DNA of 64,000 bases. Origin: Przewalskia tangutica. Taxonomy: Eukaryota > Streptophyta > Magnoliopsida > Solanales > Solanaceae. A program made the translations under genes and the position numbers. Shown piece after piece: positions 47,121-58,069 of the stretch (its first letter is position 1; each line of letters begins with the position of its first letter). The stretch is from NCBI GenBank assembly GCA_029844215.1, contig CM056728.1, forward strand, positions 87,047,676-87,111,675. Direction: 5' to 3'. The notes under the pieces are model-generated. The model did no database searches. It was not told the DNA's origin and saw nothing but the letters and a program-made list of their open reading frames with translations.

Positions 47121-48137
47121 ATGCCTACGCGCAAGGCAACCAGGCCCGAAGAGGCAAGCGGCGAGAGGAGCGGTGAGTAAACCTGCAGAAGGTTACTGAG
47201 CACGGGCCCAATCATCACCTGAGGTGGTGCTTTATTCGGGGAGTTCTGCGACGTCGCCGCCCCAGCAGAGTTTAGCACGGCAAGATTCTATTGCGGCCAT
47301 GATACAGACCTTGATTCGCGACTGTGCGTAAAATATGGATTGCGAAGAGACGGCCCTGTCACTAGCTAGGGATTCAGCAACCCGAGAGTATATAATGTAC
47401 CGATTTATCACGGGTCTTGATGATTATCTAATAAAGGGTTGTGCAAGAGTAGCTCTTCAGTCAGGCATGGACATGGCCCGCGTACGGGCTTATGCGCAGC
47501 GGGCTGAGGAACGTAGAGATCGACGGATTAACCAAGGCGCGAAGAGGCGGATCGCAGGTCCTTTGGTAACTTTCGAGGCGAATCGCCTCAGCAGCAGACT
47601 AGATATGCGCCTCCGCCAGAGAAGAGTGGTCCTCCACAGACTTCAGGACGTTCGGGGTATGCAGTAGTTGGTCAGAGCTCCAGGACTTCTGGTTCACAGA
47701 TATACATAGGTTCTAGCCAGCCGGATTCAGTTTTCCCTCAGTGTTCACGATGTGGCAGGCGTCATCCCGGGGAATGTCGTCTTTTTGTTGGTGCTTGTTT
47801 TACCTGCGGCCGTCAGGGCCATGTGAGGAGAGAATGTCCTAGTAGGAGGGATACAGGTAGGAGGACTCAGCCTACCGGGTCAGTTGCGGATTCAGTGGTT
47901 CGGAGAGGGAGGGGTGTTAGCCAGGAGAGGCCACCCCCACCTCGGTGTGGCCGTTGTGGTAGGCGTCATGGTGGGGAGTGTCGTACTACTTCGGCAGCTT
48001 GTTGTGCATGCGGCCAGCAGGGCCATTTTGCGAGGAATTGTCCGATCAGGGGTAGCACGGATGTAGAGACTCAGCCTTCAGGATCAGTGGCTAGTTCATC
48101 ACCTTCTCTAGCTATGCGCCCAACAGGGCAGGATTGA
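47121..48137 (+). pseudogene. P2 gag with internal loss and duplicated zinc-knuckle pair
   Basis: ATG 47121 (MPTRKATRPEEASG) meets a stop after 19 codons in the current sequence. A region equal to the N-terminal half of the gag domain is missing (between about 47330 and 47390). The frame from 47390 reads YRFITGLDDYL, VALQSGMDMARVRAYAQ and AEERRDRRINQ. The C-terminal part holds two knuckle pairs: CSRCGRRHPGEC and CFTCGRQGHVRREC (47745-47840), then CGRCGRRHGGEC and CACGQQGHFARNC (47940-48045). The last frame (47823-48137) stays open to the natural end after LAMRPTGQD. M3 has the same two pairs, whereas P1 and M2 have one. Confidence 0.85.
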
Positions 48138-49071
48138 TTAGAACGACAAAGGGGAAGTAAAGCAGTAGATACATGTATATCCTTAACCCTCTGGAGATTA
48201 GTATGTGTGATAAGATGAGTATATTTTAAGTGTTATGTTCTGATAGCATTGTGTTAATTGTGATTAGAAAACATGGTTAGTTGAAAAGGTAAGATTGGGG
48301 ACAGGGAAATTGTGAGCCTTAGAATATTATACGTGGAGACCTTAGATGCGAGGCCGTCTTGAGTAAAAGATTTTGTTTACAATTGACCCTTGTCGGAGTG
48401 CATAGTATACGTAGGGTATAATTGTGTGATAAGTCCCTGAGTGGTGTGAATTATAAGAGGATAGTTGAGCTAAGAAGACCACTAGGTTTTCGTGACTTGA
48501 TTAGTGAGATTGTTCCGGATCGGGGAACAAGAGCTTGGCGCGAAATGGGTCGGGTTGAGGCAAGGTCGCGGGTCAACCCGCAGCCCGGTTTAGGGTGGGG
48601 TCAATTTTTGGCGGTCCCGCTTTGTGATAGGGTCACGAGGGTGCTAGGCCCAAGTTTAGGTAACCATCGTACGGGTTCGTGGATGCGTTCGACCAGAATC
48701 GGATCGTGAAGGCCGGGAATGGACTTAGAGGAAATTGAAGCTAGTGAGATGACCAAGTTTGGAGGTAGTGGCCCCAAAGTTTTGGAAACTGAAGTGATGA
48801 CTGAAGTGTGGTATGTGTAATAGAAAGAATTCAGGTGTACGAGAAGGGTACGACGAGTAAGAAAAGAAGCGGACGCGTGTTATGAAAACGAAAGTGATCA
48901 TTTCTTTTGAAAAGTGAAGATGCGAAGGGAGTATCCTTTAGACCATGGGTGGGAGCTTTTTGTGATATTAGAGGCGATTCCTCGTTGGCTTGGATTTGAG
49001 TTTTACGCACATGTTTGTAAGTGTAGTAGTGGAGACTATAACGGCGCAAGTACGTTTGGAGACTTAGAAGG
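48138..49071 (+). other. P2 non-coding block between gag and polypurine tract
   Basis: No convincing coding sequence. It is conserved with P1 and M2 throughout and with M3 in part. The strongest segment (48480-48770) contains the inverted repeat CGGGTTGA (48551-48558) and TCAACCCG (48573-48580), and a GTTCC/GGAAC pair near 48510-48528. Confidence 0.75.
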
Positions 49072-49106
49072 AACATTCGGGACGAATGTTTCTAAGGGGG
49101 GAAGAA
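49072..49106 (+). promoter_or_regulatory. P2 pre-PPT stem-loop and polypurine tract
   Basis: AACATTCG and CGAATGTT (49072-49090), then AAGGGGGGAAGAA (49094-49106), then the LTR start at 49107. Confidence 0.88.
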
Positions 49107-52100
49107 TGTTATACCCCGTAGTTCCAGGGTATGTATGTGAGGACGTACGTACGAGAATACGACAGTAATATTGGAAAGAAAGAAAGATGTGATTTTTCGA
49201 CGGAAAAGTTTCCGGGTTTTGTGAAGGAAAAAGGTTCGTTGATGGGAATTGGATTCCCATATTTGGTATTTGGGCTTCTTGGATTATATTAGAATTATGA
49301 GATTTTATTTTCGGAAATGGTCACGTGGGACCCACGGGAGAAATTTACGATTTTGTGGGGCCCACTTTGTTTTTGAGATTTTCGGTATTTTGGATATTTT
49401 CGGAAGACAAAATATTTTGGACGAGTAGGGGGGCGACACGTGTCACCCCCATGTGGCACCTTGGCCGAATTGGAGGGACAAGTGTCTTGCCACTTGTCCC
49501 TTGGCCGAAATGGCCATCACACTTGGCTTCCATTTTTGTTGGCCATGTGGTGTGGTGGGACCCACACACACATGGCCCAATCTTGACCACACACTTGAAT
49601 AGATCTTGACCCTTGATTCCTCTATAAATACCCCCTTAGTGCTAGACTTCATATCATCCACACTTAAGCTTTCCAAGGCAAAAATACTCCCCTCCCTTTG
49701 TAGTGTTCTCGTCCCCCTCCCCCACTTGTGTAGAAAATACTTCAAGTATTGTTGTATAATCCCAAATACCTTAGCCTAGTATCCCTAGTTGTATTCCAAA
49801 GTTATTTCAATACTAGGAGCCCGGAAATACTACTTTATTCCAATAGTCGCAAATGAAACCCTAGAAAAATCTTCATAGCTTAGATGAAGTGTTAAGAGAA
49901 GTTGTTTAGAAACTTCTAAGGGTCGCTTGGAGCGGGTTGGAGCGTAAGGATTTGGAGCTAAACGTTGCTCAGGATCGACTTATAATCTTGGATAATTTTG
50001 GGCTTATCGAGGTAATGATCTATGTCCCCCTATTGTAATTGAATATTACATATTGTAGTAGTTTAGAATTGAGTATAAAATATATTGGAAGGATGATTAT
50101 AAAGGATTGAACTGTATTTACATTAGACTGTATTTACAGTAGACTTGTGTAGTATTATTGTGAGGCAGAATTGTACACGTCCGGTTAGACGTGTAATCCC
50201 ATTAGGAGTTGTTGGCTTGGTAGCAGGCCTTGTTAGGGGGAGGTTATTTATGTGATTGCGGGGAGGTCTTTGCGAATTTTCCGTAGAATAAGGAACTGTT
50301 TACTTAGAATATTCTACAAAGAGAACTAGAAGTTGATAGATGTATTGTGGATATTATAGGTGGACCTTCTGCGCGCGGCATACTCGACTTGGCTTGTGGA
50401 TTAAGCCGAAGAGGTATGTGATTCTTCCTATACTCTTGAGCATGATTGTTGTGAACTATATAGTACGGTAGACGTACGTGTGTGAAATGAATTTTGTTTG
50501 TTTAAAACATAAAGTGTTATAATGGCTTTATGGGAAGTTAGTTATAACGACTTTATGAAGATAAAAGAAAGAGTTGATTTTTGAAAGCTAAACGACTTAA
50601 TTTCGGAAAAGTAGAAGTAACTTGATTTAAGTATAGGTTACTTGTTTTGAAAAGAGTAAGTTATTTGGGTTTTAAAGAGTATACTTGATATTGTTTTAAA
50701 AAGAAAAGCACTTGGTTTAAAAAGTATAGAGTACTTGATTTTAAAAGTCTTGTAAAGATTTTTACGAAGGTGAAGTAATTTGGTTTGAAAAGAAAACGTG
50801 TTTTTGATACTACGAGTATTAGTATCGTGTGGCTTTTACGTAAAAAGTGGTCTTTTTGAAAGAATAAAAGTATGTAGTATTTTGGGGTTGAAACCCGGAT
50901 TGTTGACATAAAATGAAAGTACATTGAACTTGCCTATGCTTGTTGTGATAGCCTTTGTTGTGTAAGTGTTTTGATTACGTACTCTGCGTGTCTCGGGGAG
51001 GGCGACTATCGATTGATTGCTTGGACATACCGACACGCTGGATGGTCCACAGTATCGTCCACTTTGAGTATTATCGGTTATTTCTTTTGGACATACCTTG
51101 ACACGATGGATGGTCGCGGGTATGCTTCCACTTTGAGTATTATCTTGTTATTTCCTTTGGACATACCGACACGATGGATGGTCCACGGGTATCGTCCGAT
51201 GGGATGGTTTCATGGCCATGCTTATACCGAGGTAAGATGCCGGCATGCGGTCATTGTGAGAGTTATGTTGTTAGTCCACGGACCGCTAATCCATGAAGCT
51301 TGCGCGCGATGACGGCGATCACGGGCTTGATTTGTACATGTGGTTCTGCACACTTTAGATACTTGTTACGGTCATTTCGTGTATCGGCGGGCTCGTAGAT
51401 AGCTTAAGATACTTGCCACGGTCATATCTCGTGAGACGGTAGGCTATTGTCGCTAGCTTTAGATCTTTGCCTCGGCGATTCGTGGTGGTTCGGATCAGTA
51501 GTTGGCTTAGTACCTTGCCCATGAAGTTTTATGACTAACCTTGGACCGGTAGTTGGCTATTCTACTTGGCGATCGGTTTGATAGCAGCGAGATCTAGTGT
51601 TCAGTTCACATATGGGTGTTGTTTTACATCATATGCTACGGCGATGAGAATGAGTTCCACGCATGATTGATATTGTGGGCGTGAGACCCATAGTTATGTG
51701 TGAGTGATGATTTTGAGGACATCGTCTCTTACTTGACATAACTGTTTACTTATTACGAAATGGTTTTATAAAATGATGAAATGTGATTTCATTACTGATT
51801 TTCGATTTCACATACTTGGTACTGTTATCGACCTCCTTCGGGGGGCTGCGTTTATGCCGCATGTAGAGGTACACCAGTTGTTGATCCTCGCTCATAGGAT
51901 CGCAGTTCGCGTTTGGGAAGCTCCATTTCTCCGGAGGCTTATCTTTTGGTATAGTCCCCTGTCACTATAGGTACTTGTACATTCATCGTGGTATGGCGAA
52001 CCGTCCCGTCGTAGTTGTTGTTACATTCTTAGAGGTCTGTAGTACTGTTGTGGGCAGGGTTTGTAAAGGATTTTAACTGTTCGGTTATATGTATATACAT

Positions 52101-52246
52101 GAAGGTAACCGTTTTGGTTAGCCTGTTTCCTATGTTGTCTCTTGTTTCCTGTTTAAATTTTATTTCCGCTGATTTTCTCTGATGTTGTTATCACTAGGGT
52201 GCCCGGGGTAAGGCACCAGTCGCGGGCCCGAGATCAGGTCGTGACA
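49107..52246 (+). mobile_element. P2 3' LTR, uninterrupted
   Basis: A complete 3.14-kb LTR. U3 holds CACGTG at 49322-49327 and 49437-49442, a perfect 10-bp inverted repeat GGGACAAGTG/CACTTGTCCC (49475-49500) and a TATA box at 49623-49630. Module I is at 51020-51200. The segment 50980-51650 has many small losses compared with the 5' LTR. It ends GTCGTGACA at 52246. Confidence 0.92.
49623..49630 (+). promoter_or_regulatory. TATA box of P2 3' LTR
   Basis: TATAAATA followed by a C run, at the same distance from the LTR start (516 bases) as in the other LTRs of this subfamily. Confidence 0.72.
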
Positions 52247-52251
52247 CATAC

Positions 52252-53567
52252 TGACACGATGGGTGGTCCACAGGTATGCTTCCACTAGGAGTGTTGTCGT
52301 GTTATATCCTTGGACCTACTGACACGTTGGGTGGCCCACGGGTATGGTTCCATTAGGATTGTTGTTCCATGGACTAGCTCTCCATGAGGTTTACTGATTC
52401 GGCCTTGGTATCTGGTAGTTAGCTCTTGTACTTGCCCCGGTCGTGGCTGATTCGACTTTGGTATCTGGTAGTTAGCCTTCGCACTTGCCCCGTTCAGTTT
52501 TGTGGCGAAGTCTCGTGATTACGGCCTTGGTACCTGGTAGTTGGTCTTCGTACTTGCCCCCGTCAGCTACGTGGCGCAGGTGGATCTGGTAGTTGGTCTT
52601 CGTACTTGCCCCGTGTCAGCTTCGTGGCGAAGTCTCGTGATCACGGCCTTGGTATCTGGTAGTTAGCCCCCGTACTTGCCCCGGTCAGCGACGTGACGCA
52701 GGTGGTTCTGGTAGTTGGCTTTCGTACTTGCCCCGTGTCAGCTTCGTGGTATGGTTACATAGTATTGTTGGTACGACTTTGGTATCTGGTAGTTGGCTTT
52801 CGTACTTGCCCCGGTCAGTGGATGATGCAGGTTGGTTCTGGTAGCTATGCCTTCGTACTTGCCCCGTACGGTTTTATGACACAGGTGGGACCTGGTGTTC
52901 ATGTGTACTCCTTGGTGTTGTTATATCATAGACTGCCGGCAGTGAGGAAGGTATTCCACGGGCATGATTGATGTTGTGGGCGTGAGACCCATGGCTATAT
53001 TTGAGTGATGACTTTGAGGGCGTGAGTCCCTGACTTGACATGACTGTTTATATATTATGGACTGTAGTTTGGTTATCATACATGTCTCACCTTTTATAGA
53101 TCGTTATGATTTCATTTCTGATATTTCGGATTTCATACTAGGTACTGTTATCGACCTCCTTGAGCCGCGTTCATCTGCGCAGGTAGAAGTACACCGATTG
53201 TTGATCCTCGCCATAGGATCACGCAGTTGCGTTTTAGGAAGCTCCGTTTCTCGGAGGCTTATCTTGTGGTATGATTCCACGAGATTGTAGGTTGTTGTAC
53301 ATTCGGGGTATGGCGGCCTGTCCGTCATAGTTGTTATAAAATTCGTAAGTGCAGAAATCTTGTTGTGTGGCGGGGTTTGTAAAAGGATTTACTGTTCGAT
53401 TTTGATGTATATATTCAGGAAGGTAACCGTTTTGGTTAACCTGTTTTTATTATAATATATCTTGTTTCATGTGTAAGTTTTTATTTCCGCTGATTTTCTC
53501 TCATGTTTGTATCACTAGGGTGCCCGGGGTAAGGCACCAGTCACGGGCCCGAGGTCGGGTCGTGACA
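52252..53567 (+). mobile_element. S1 solo LTR, right half
   Basis: Continues S1 after P2 with module I, then the longest module-II array of the window (about 52390-52880), then the common U5 end, closing GGTCGTGACA at 53567, directly followed by AATTC. Confidence 0.9.
52390..52880 (+). repeat. Module II tandem repeat (about 60-70 bp unit) in S1
   Basis: About eight units, each with CTGGTAGTTGG followed by CGTACTTGCCCCG. Units alternate between those with GGCGAAGTCTCGTGAT and those with a GACGCAGGTGG-like tail, which suggests a two-unit higher order. The minus-strand relatives are at 11861-12180, 17710-17980 and 30516-30610. Confidence 0.87.
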
Positions 53568-53572
53568 AATTC

Positions 53573-54692
53573 GGCAGCACCTCCCCCCCCGAAACCACAT
53601 AAATAACCTCCACTAACAAGGCCCGCTACCAGGCCAACAACTCCCAGGGGATTACACGTCTAACCGGACGTGTACAATTCTGCCCTACAATAATACTACA
53701 AGTCTCAGAATACATCAATGTAAATACAGTTCAATTCTTTTTAATCATCCTTCCAGTATATCTTCTACTCAATTATTAACTACTACAACATGTAATTTCC
53801 AATTACAATAGGGGGATAAATATCATTACCTCGATAAGCCCAAAATTATCCAAGATTTATAAGTCGATCCTGAGCAACGTTTAGCTCCACTTCCTTACGC
53901 TCCAACCCGCTCCAAAAAACCCTTAGAAATTTCTAAACAACTTCTCTTAACACTTCAACCAACTATGAAGATTTTTCCTAGGGTTTCATTTGCGACTATT
54001 GGAATAAAGTAGTATTTCCGGGCTCTTAGTATAAAGATAACTTGAAATACTACAAGGGTTTTTTTGGCTAAGGTATATGGGATTATAACAACACTTGAAG
54101 AATTCTACTCAAGGTGGGGGGGGGGGGTGTTGGACGAGAACAAACTAAGGGGGGAGGGAGAATTTTTGCCTTGGAAACTCTTAAGTGGATGAAGAATAAG
54201 TCTTGCACACAAGGGGTATTTATAGGGATCAATGGCCAAGATCTAGGCAATTGTGTGGTGTAGATTGGGGACATGTGGGCGTGGATTCTACCAACCACAT
54301 GTCCACCACAAAAATTGGACAAGTGGCTAGCCACTTGTCCACTACCAAACCGTCCAAGGACAAGTGTCCTTCACCAATTCGGCCAACATGGCCACATGGG
54401 GGTGACACGTAATGCCAAAAATCCGAAAATAAAGTGGGCCCCACAAAACCGTAAATTCTCCCGTGGGCCCCATGTGACCAATTTCGGAAATAAAATTCCA
54501 TAATTCTCAAATATTCTTAAAGTCTTAAATACCAAAGTTGAGAATCCAATTCTCAATAAAAAACCTTTTTCCTTCGCAAAATCCGGAAACTTTTCCGCCG
54601 AAAAAATCACATCTTTCTTCCTTACCAATTTTATTGTCGTATTCTCGTACGTACGTCCTCATATACATACTCTGGAACTACGGGGTGTAACA
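53573..54692 (-). mobile_element. M3 3' LTR, second segment
   Basis: Resumes M3's LTR after S1 at GGCAGCACCTCCCC and ends GGGTGTAACA at 54692. Minus-strand TATA box at 54217-54224. A run of Gs near 54117-54127 corresponds to the C run after the TATA box. Confidence 0.88.
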
Positions 54693-54727
54693 TTCTTCCC
54701 CCCTTAGAAACATTCGTCCCGAATGTT
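54693..54727 (-). promoter_or_regulatory. M3 polypurine tract and pre-PPT stem-loop
   Basis: On the minus strand: the stem-loop (54709-54727), then the polypurine tract AAGGGGGGAAGAA (54693-54705), ending at the LTR edge. Confidence 0.86.
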
Positions 54728-55077
54728 CCTTCTAAGTCTCCAAGCACACCTGTGCCGGTATAGTCTTCACTACTATACTTACGAAACCAATTATGCCACA
54801 CCTGGCCATAATACCACATACGCGCAAAAACTCACATCCAAGCCAATGAAGAATCATCTCTAAAGCGTATAACAAAACTAATAGCTCCACCCAAGGTCCA
54901 AAGGATACTTTCTTCGCACCTTTACTTTATAAAAAGGACACTTCCATCTTCTTAACACATCTACGCCTCTTTTCTTACTCGTCGTACCCTCCCCGTACAC
55001 TCGAACTCTTCCTAATATACTTACCACATTTCTGTCATTGCTTCAGTTTCCAAAATCTCGGGGTTACTATCTCTAAC
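54728..55077 (-). other. M3 sequence between integrase remnant and PPT
   Basis: About 350 bases matching the last part of the gag-only non-coding block (for example the shared ACGAGTAAG and TTGGAAACTGAAG text). No coding frame seen. Confidence 0.65.
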
Positions 55078-55690
55078 TTGGTCATCATTAACTGGGAACA
55101 CTCTGGAGGGATCTCCGATACTCTTCCGAAACATAGCAACATGGAATACCGGACGTACTGCCTCCTAAGTCGGACGACAGTGCTAACTTATAGGCAACCT
55201 GGCCTATTCTACTACGATCTGAAAAGGCCCAAAGTACCTCGGGCTAAGTTTCCCATGCTTTCCAAATCTCGTCACACCCTTCCGGGGTGGTACCTTCAAG
55301 AAGACCCACCGTCAACCTGAACTCCAAGTGTCGGCCGCGATTACCGCGACTTACGCTGACTCGAGCTGCTAAAAATCTCTTACGGATAAAGCTTACCCAC
55401 ATCCTGCTGAATCAAGTATGAACCAACTATCTGAACCTTGCCAACCTCGAACCAATCGACCGACAACCTACACTTCCGCCCATACAAGGCTTCATAAGGC
55501 GACATCCGAATACTGAAATGGTAGCTATTATAATACTCACTCAACAAGAGGGAAATAATTCTCACAGCTACCCCTGAAATCAAAACACCGGCCCATAACC
55601 TATCCTCAAATGTCTGAATAAACGCTATTTGTTTGTCAGTCGGCCGAGGTGAATGCACATCTGAGTCTCACCGAGTTCCTAACCACTTTG
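55078..55690 (-). pseudogene. M3 integrase remnant (end of core and GPY module), chromodomain lost
   Basis: On the minus strand, 55658-55380 reads HSPRPTDKQIAFIQTFEDRL, then SEYYNSYHFSIRMSPYEALYG and RKCRLSVDWFEVGKVQIVGS, which is the end of the integrase core. In shifted frames, 55320-55085 continues with KGVTRFGKHGKLSPRY-like and VAYKLALS-like text of the C-terminal module, ending near GDPSRVFPVNDDQV. The chromodomain that follows in element A is absent, and sequence common to the gag-only elements starts at once. Nothing of protease, RT or RNase H is present. It is a relic of the pol gene that the gag-only lineage lost, and it is broken by several stops. Confidence 0.85.
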
Positions 55691-56395
55691 GTAAAACCTC
55701 CAGAAACAAAAGAAATAGCCGAAAACTGGGCTCCACTGCCTGTCATAAAAAGTAGGAATCTCGTGCAGCCTTAACCTTCCTGATAACATCTCGCATAACC
55801 CTCCGCCGAGTAAGCAGTCCTGACTGAAAGACAAGATGGGCTGACCTCATCGGCCCGACTACTGGTCGAACGCATCCACGAACTCGTACGATCGTTACCT
55901 AAACTTGGGCCTAACACCCTCGTGACCCTATCATCTAGCGGGACCACCTCAAACTGACCCCACTACATTCCGGGCTGCGGGTTGACTCGCGATATGGCCT
56001 CAACCCGACCCACTTCGTACTAAACTCTCGTTCCCCGATCCGGAACAATCTTACCAGTTCACGTCATGAAAGCTACCACTTCCATCTCACACTACCCATG
56101 GAATTATCCCACAATATATATCACGCATACCAAGTACTTCGACAAAGACCAACCGTAAAATCATCCACTCAGGACGGCCTTGCATCCAAGGTCCCAACTG
56201 TTATAAATTCTAAGGCTCCCCATTTTCTCGTCCCCAGACTTACCCTTTTCAACTACCCATGTTTTCTAATTACAACTTACACAATGCTAACCGAACATAG
56301 CACTCCACATGTATCTACCATAACGACCTAAACAAGTCTCTTAAGGCTGAAGATATCTCTGTAACTACTGCCTCACTTTCCCTTTGCCGCTCTAA
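55691..56395 (-). other. M3 non-coding block between gag and integrase remnant
   Basis: Matches the conserved block of P1, M2 and P2 best at 55862-56062. The stretch 55691-55860, next to the integrase remnant, has no partner in the other gag-only elements. It is probably degenerate pol sequence, but I cannot assign it to a domain. Confidence 0.68.
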
Positions 56396-57863
56396 TCAAA
56401 TCCTGCTCTGCTGGGCGCATAACTACAGAAGGTGATGAACCAGCCACTGATCCCGAAGGCTGAGTCGTAACATCCGCGCCACCTCTGGTCGGACAATTTC
56501 TCGCAAAATGGCCCTGCTGGCCGCAAGCCTAACAAGCTATCTAAGTAGTACGACACTCCCCATAAGAACACCTACCACAACGGCCATACCGAGGTGGGGG
56601 TGGCCTCCTCTGGCTAACACCCCTTCCTCTCCGAACCACTGAATCCGCAACTGACAGCTAAGTCATCCCACCTGTATCCCTCCTACTAGGACATTCTCTC
56701 CTCACATGGTCCTGACGGCCGCTGGTAAAACAAGCATTAGTAACAAGACGACATTTCCCGGGATGACGTCTACCACATAGTGAACAACGAGGAAATCGAA
56801 TCGTGGCTAGAACTATGTAAATTTGTGAACTGAAACCACGGAGTTCGACCAACTCCTAAATACCCGAGCGCCACGAAGTGTGGAGGCCCACTCTGTACTG
56901 GCGGAGGCGCATAACCAGTCTGCTGCTGAGAAGGTCCGCCTCGAAAGTTACCAAAGGACCCTGCTGTTTTGGCCCTCTTCTGCTGATCTTGGTTAATTCG
57001 TCGATCTCTACGTTCCTCAATCTGCTGCGCATAAGCCTGTACGCGGGCAACGTCCATGCCCGGCTGAAGAGCTACTCCTGTACAACTCTCTACTAGATAA
57101 TCGTCAAGTCCTGTGACATATCGGTGCACTCTATCCTCCATGTCTGCCACTAAAGCGGGGACATAACGAGCCAATGAGTCTAACTCCATACTATATTCCC
57201 GAACCGTCCGCCCGTTCTGCCTTAACATCATAAATCTATCTGCCCGAGCTCTCCTCATCTGCGAGGGCAAGAAGTGTGTAAGAAATGCCTCTGAGAACTC
57301 GTCCCAACCAGCTGGAGGCGCATGCTTCCCCCGGGATAGTTCCCATGAATCAAACCGGTCATTGCGATTACCGTGGCCGTCACGAACCTAAGACCACCGA
57401 CTGTGTCTCCGAAGCCTTGATCATTCTCATGATCCGTTGTAACTGTCGAATAAACTCCTGAGGATCTTCCTCAGTTCTCGATCCATAGAACTCGGGTGGA
57501 CTGCAACTCAAGAAGTCCCGAAGCCTCAAAACTATCGGATCTAGGGTGAACTACTAGTACTGCCGGAACCACCGGCCCCCGTCCGTCCTCGTTCCCAGCC
57601 ACCAGACTAGCTAGTAACTGGGCCATCTCCTTGTAACTCATATCCTCGGCTCCTGGCCGTGGACTGGAGACTCAGGTATCGTAGTCTCGGTAAAGCTGGC
57701 GACGCCTAAACTCTGATGGGGCTAGCGGCGTCATAAAACTCGTCGTCTGAAGTACTATCTTAGGTAATGACCAGGCCTGTGCCCTCGTAACCCTCCGTTT
57801 TCTACTCGTAGCTCCCTCTGCTGCCTTGCCCAACTGGGCCCTGGTTGCCTTGCGTAGAGGCAT
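56396..57863 (-). pseudogene. M3 gag, best-preserved gag domain of the window
   Basis: Starts MPLRKATRAQLGKAAEGATS at 57863. After frame changes, a clean frame at 57270-56770 (166 codons) carries the gag domain: MRRARADRFMMLRQNG, EYSMELDSLARYVPALVADM, MEDRVHRYVTGLDDYLVE, VALQPGMDVARVQAYAQQ, and a glutamine-rich linker. Two knuckle pairs follow: CSLCGRRHPGKC with CFTSGRQDHVRREC (56790-56690; one cysteine and one glycine changed), then a GRC..YGEC/CGQQGHFARNC pair (about 56590-56490). The end lies near 56396. Frame breaks around 57670-57280 and at 56770. The domain order and doubled knuckles match P2. Confidence 0.86.
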
Positions 57864-58053
57864 AACGGGTACATAAGAATACGCCAGAGGGAGTCCAACT
57901 TATAACACAGCTCTAAGGCACGATCTCAGAGTGAGAAGAATGGAAACCAATCCTAAATATCCTGCAGCCTCCTGATTATAGGTGTGGTGCACAACACGCC
58001 GATAATCAAGACTCTACCAGATACGGTCTGTAGACACTTTCCGAGGATTAACT

Positions 58054-58065
58054 GCTCTAATACCA
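58054..58065 (-). other. Primer-binding site of M3
   Basis: TGGTATTAGAGC on the minus strand, one mismatch (C to T, a common deamination change) from the standard site, four bases from the LTR edge at 58070. Confidence 0.85.
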
Positions 58066-58069
58066 CTTT

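Larger units (their letters stand above)
40434..52246 (+). mobile_element. P2: complete gag-only element
   Basis: Has two LTRs of 3.12 and 3.14 kb, a primer site, a broken gag, a non-coding block and a polypurine tract. It measures 8.45 kb without S2. It is flanked by CATAC on both sides (40429-40433, 52247-52251), a perfect 5-bp duplication within S1. There is no trace of protease, RT, RNase H or integrase, so it must rely on proteins of an autonomous relative. It fits the plant class described as TR-GAG (terminal-repeat elements with only gag). Confidence 0.9.

Noticed and set aside
52390..52880. Regular repeats resembling a CRISPR array
   Set aside because: Units are contiguous 60-70 bp tandem repeats without unique spacers, lie inside a plant LTR and vary like a minisatellite.
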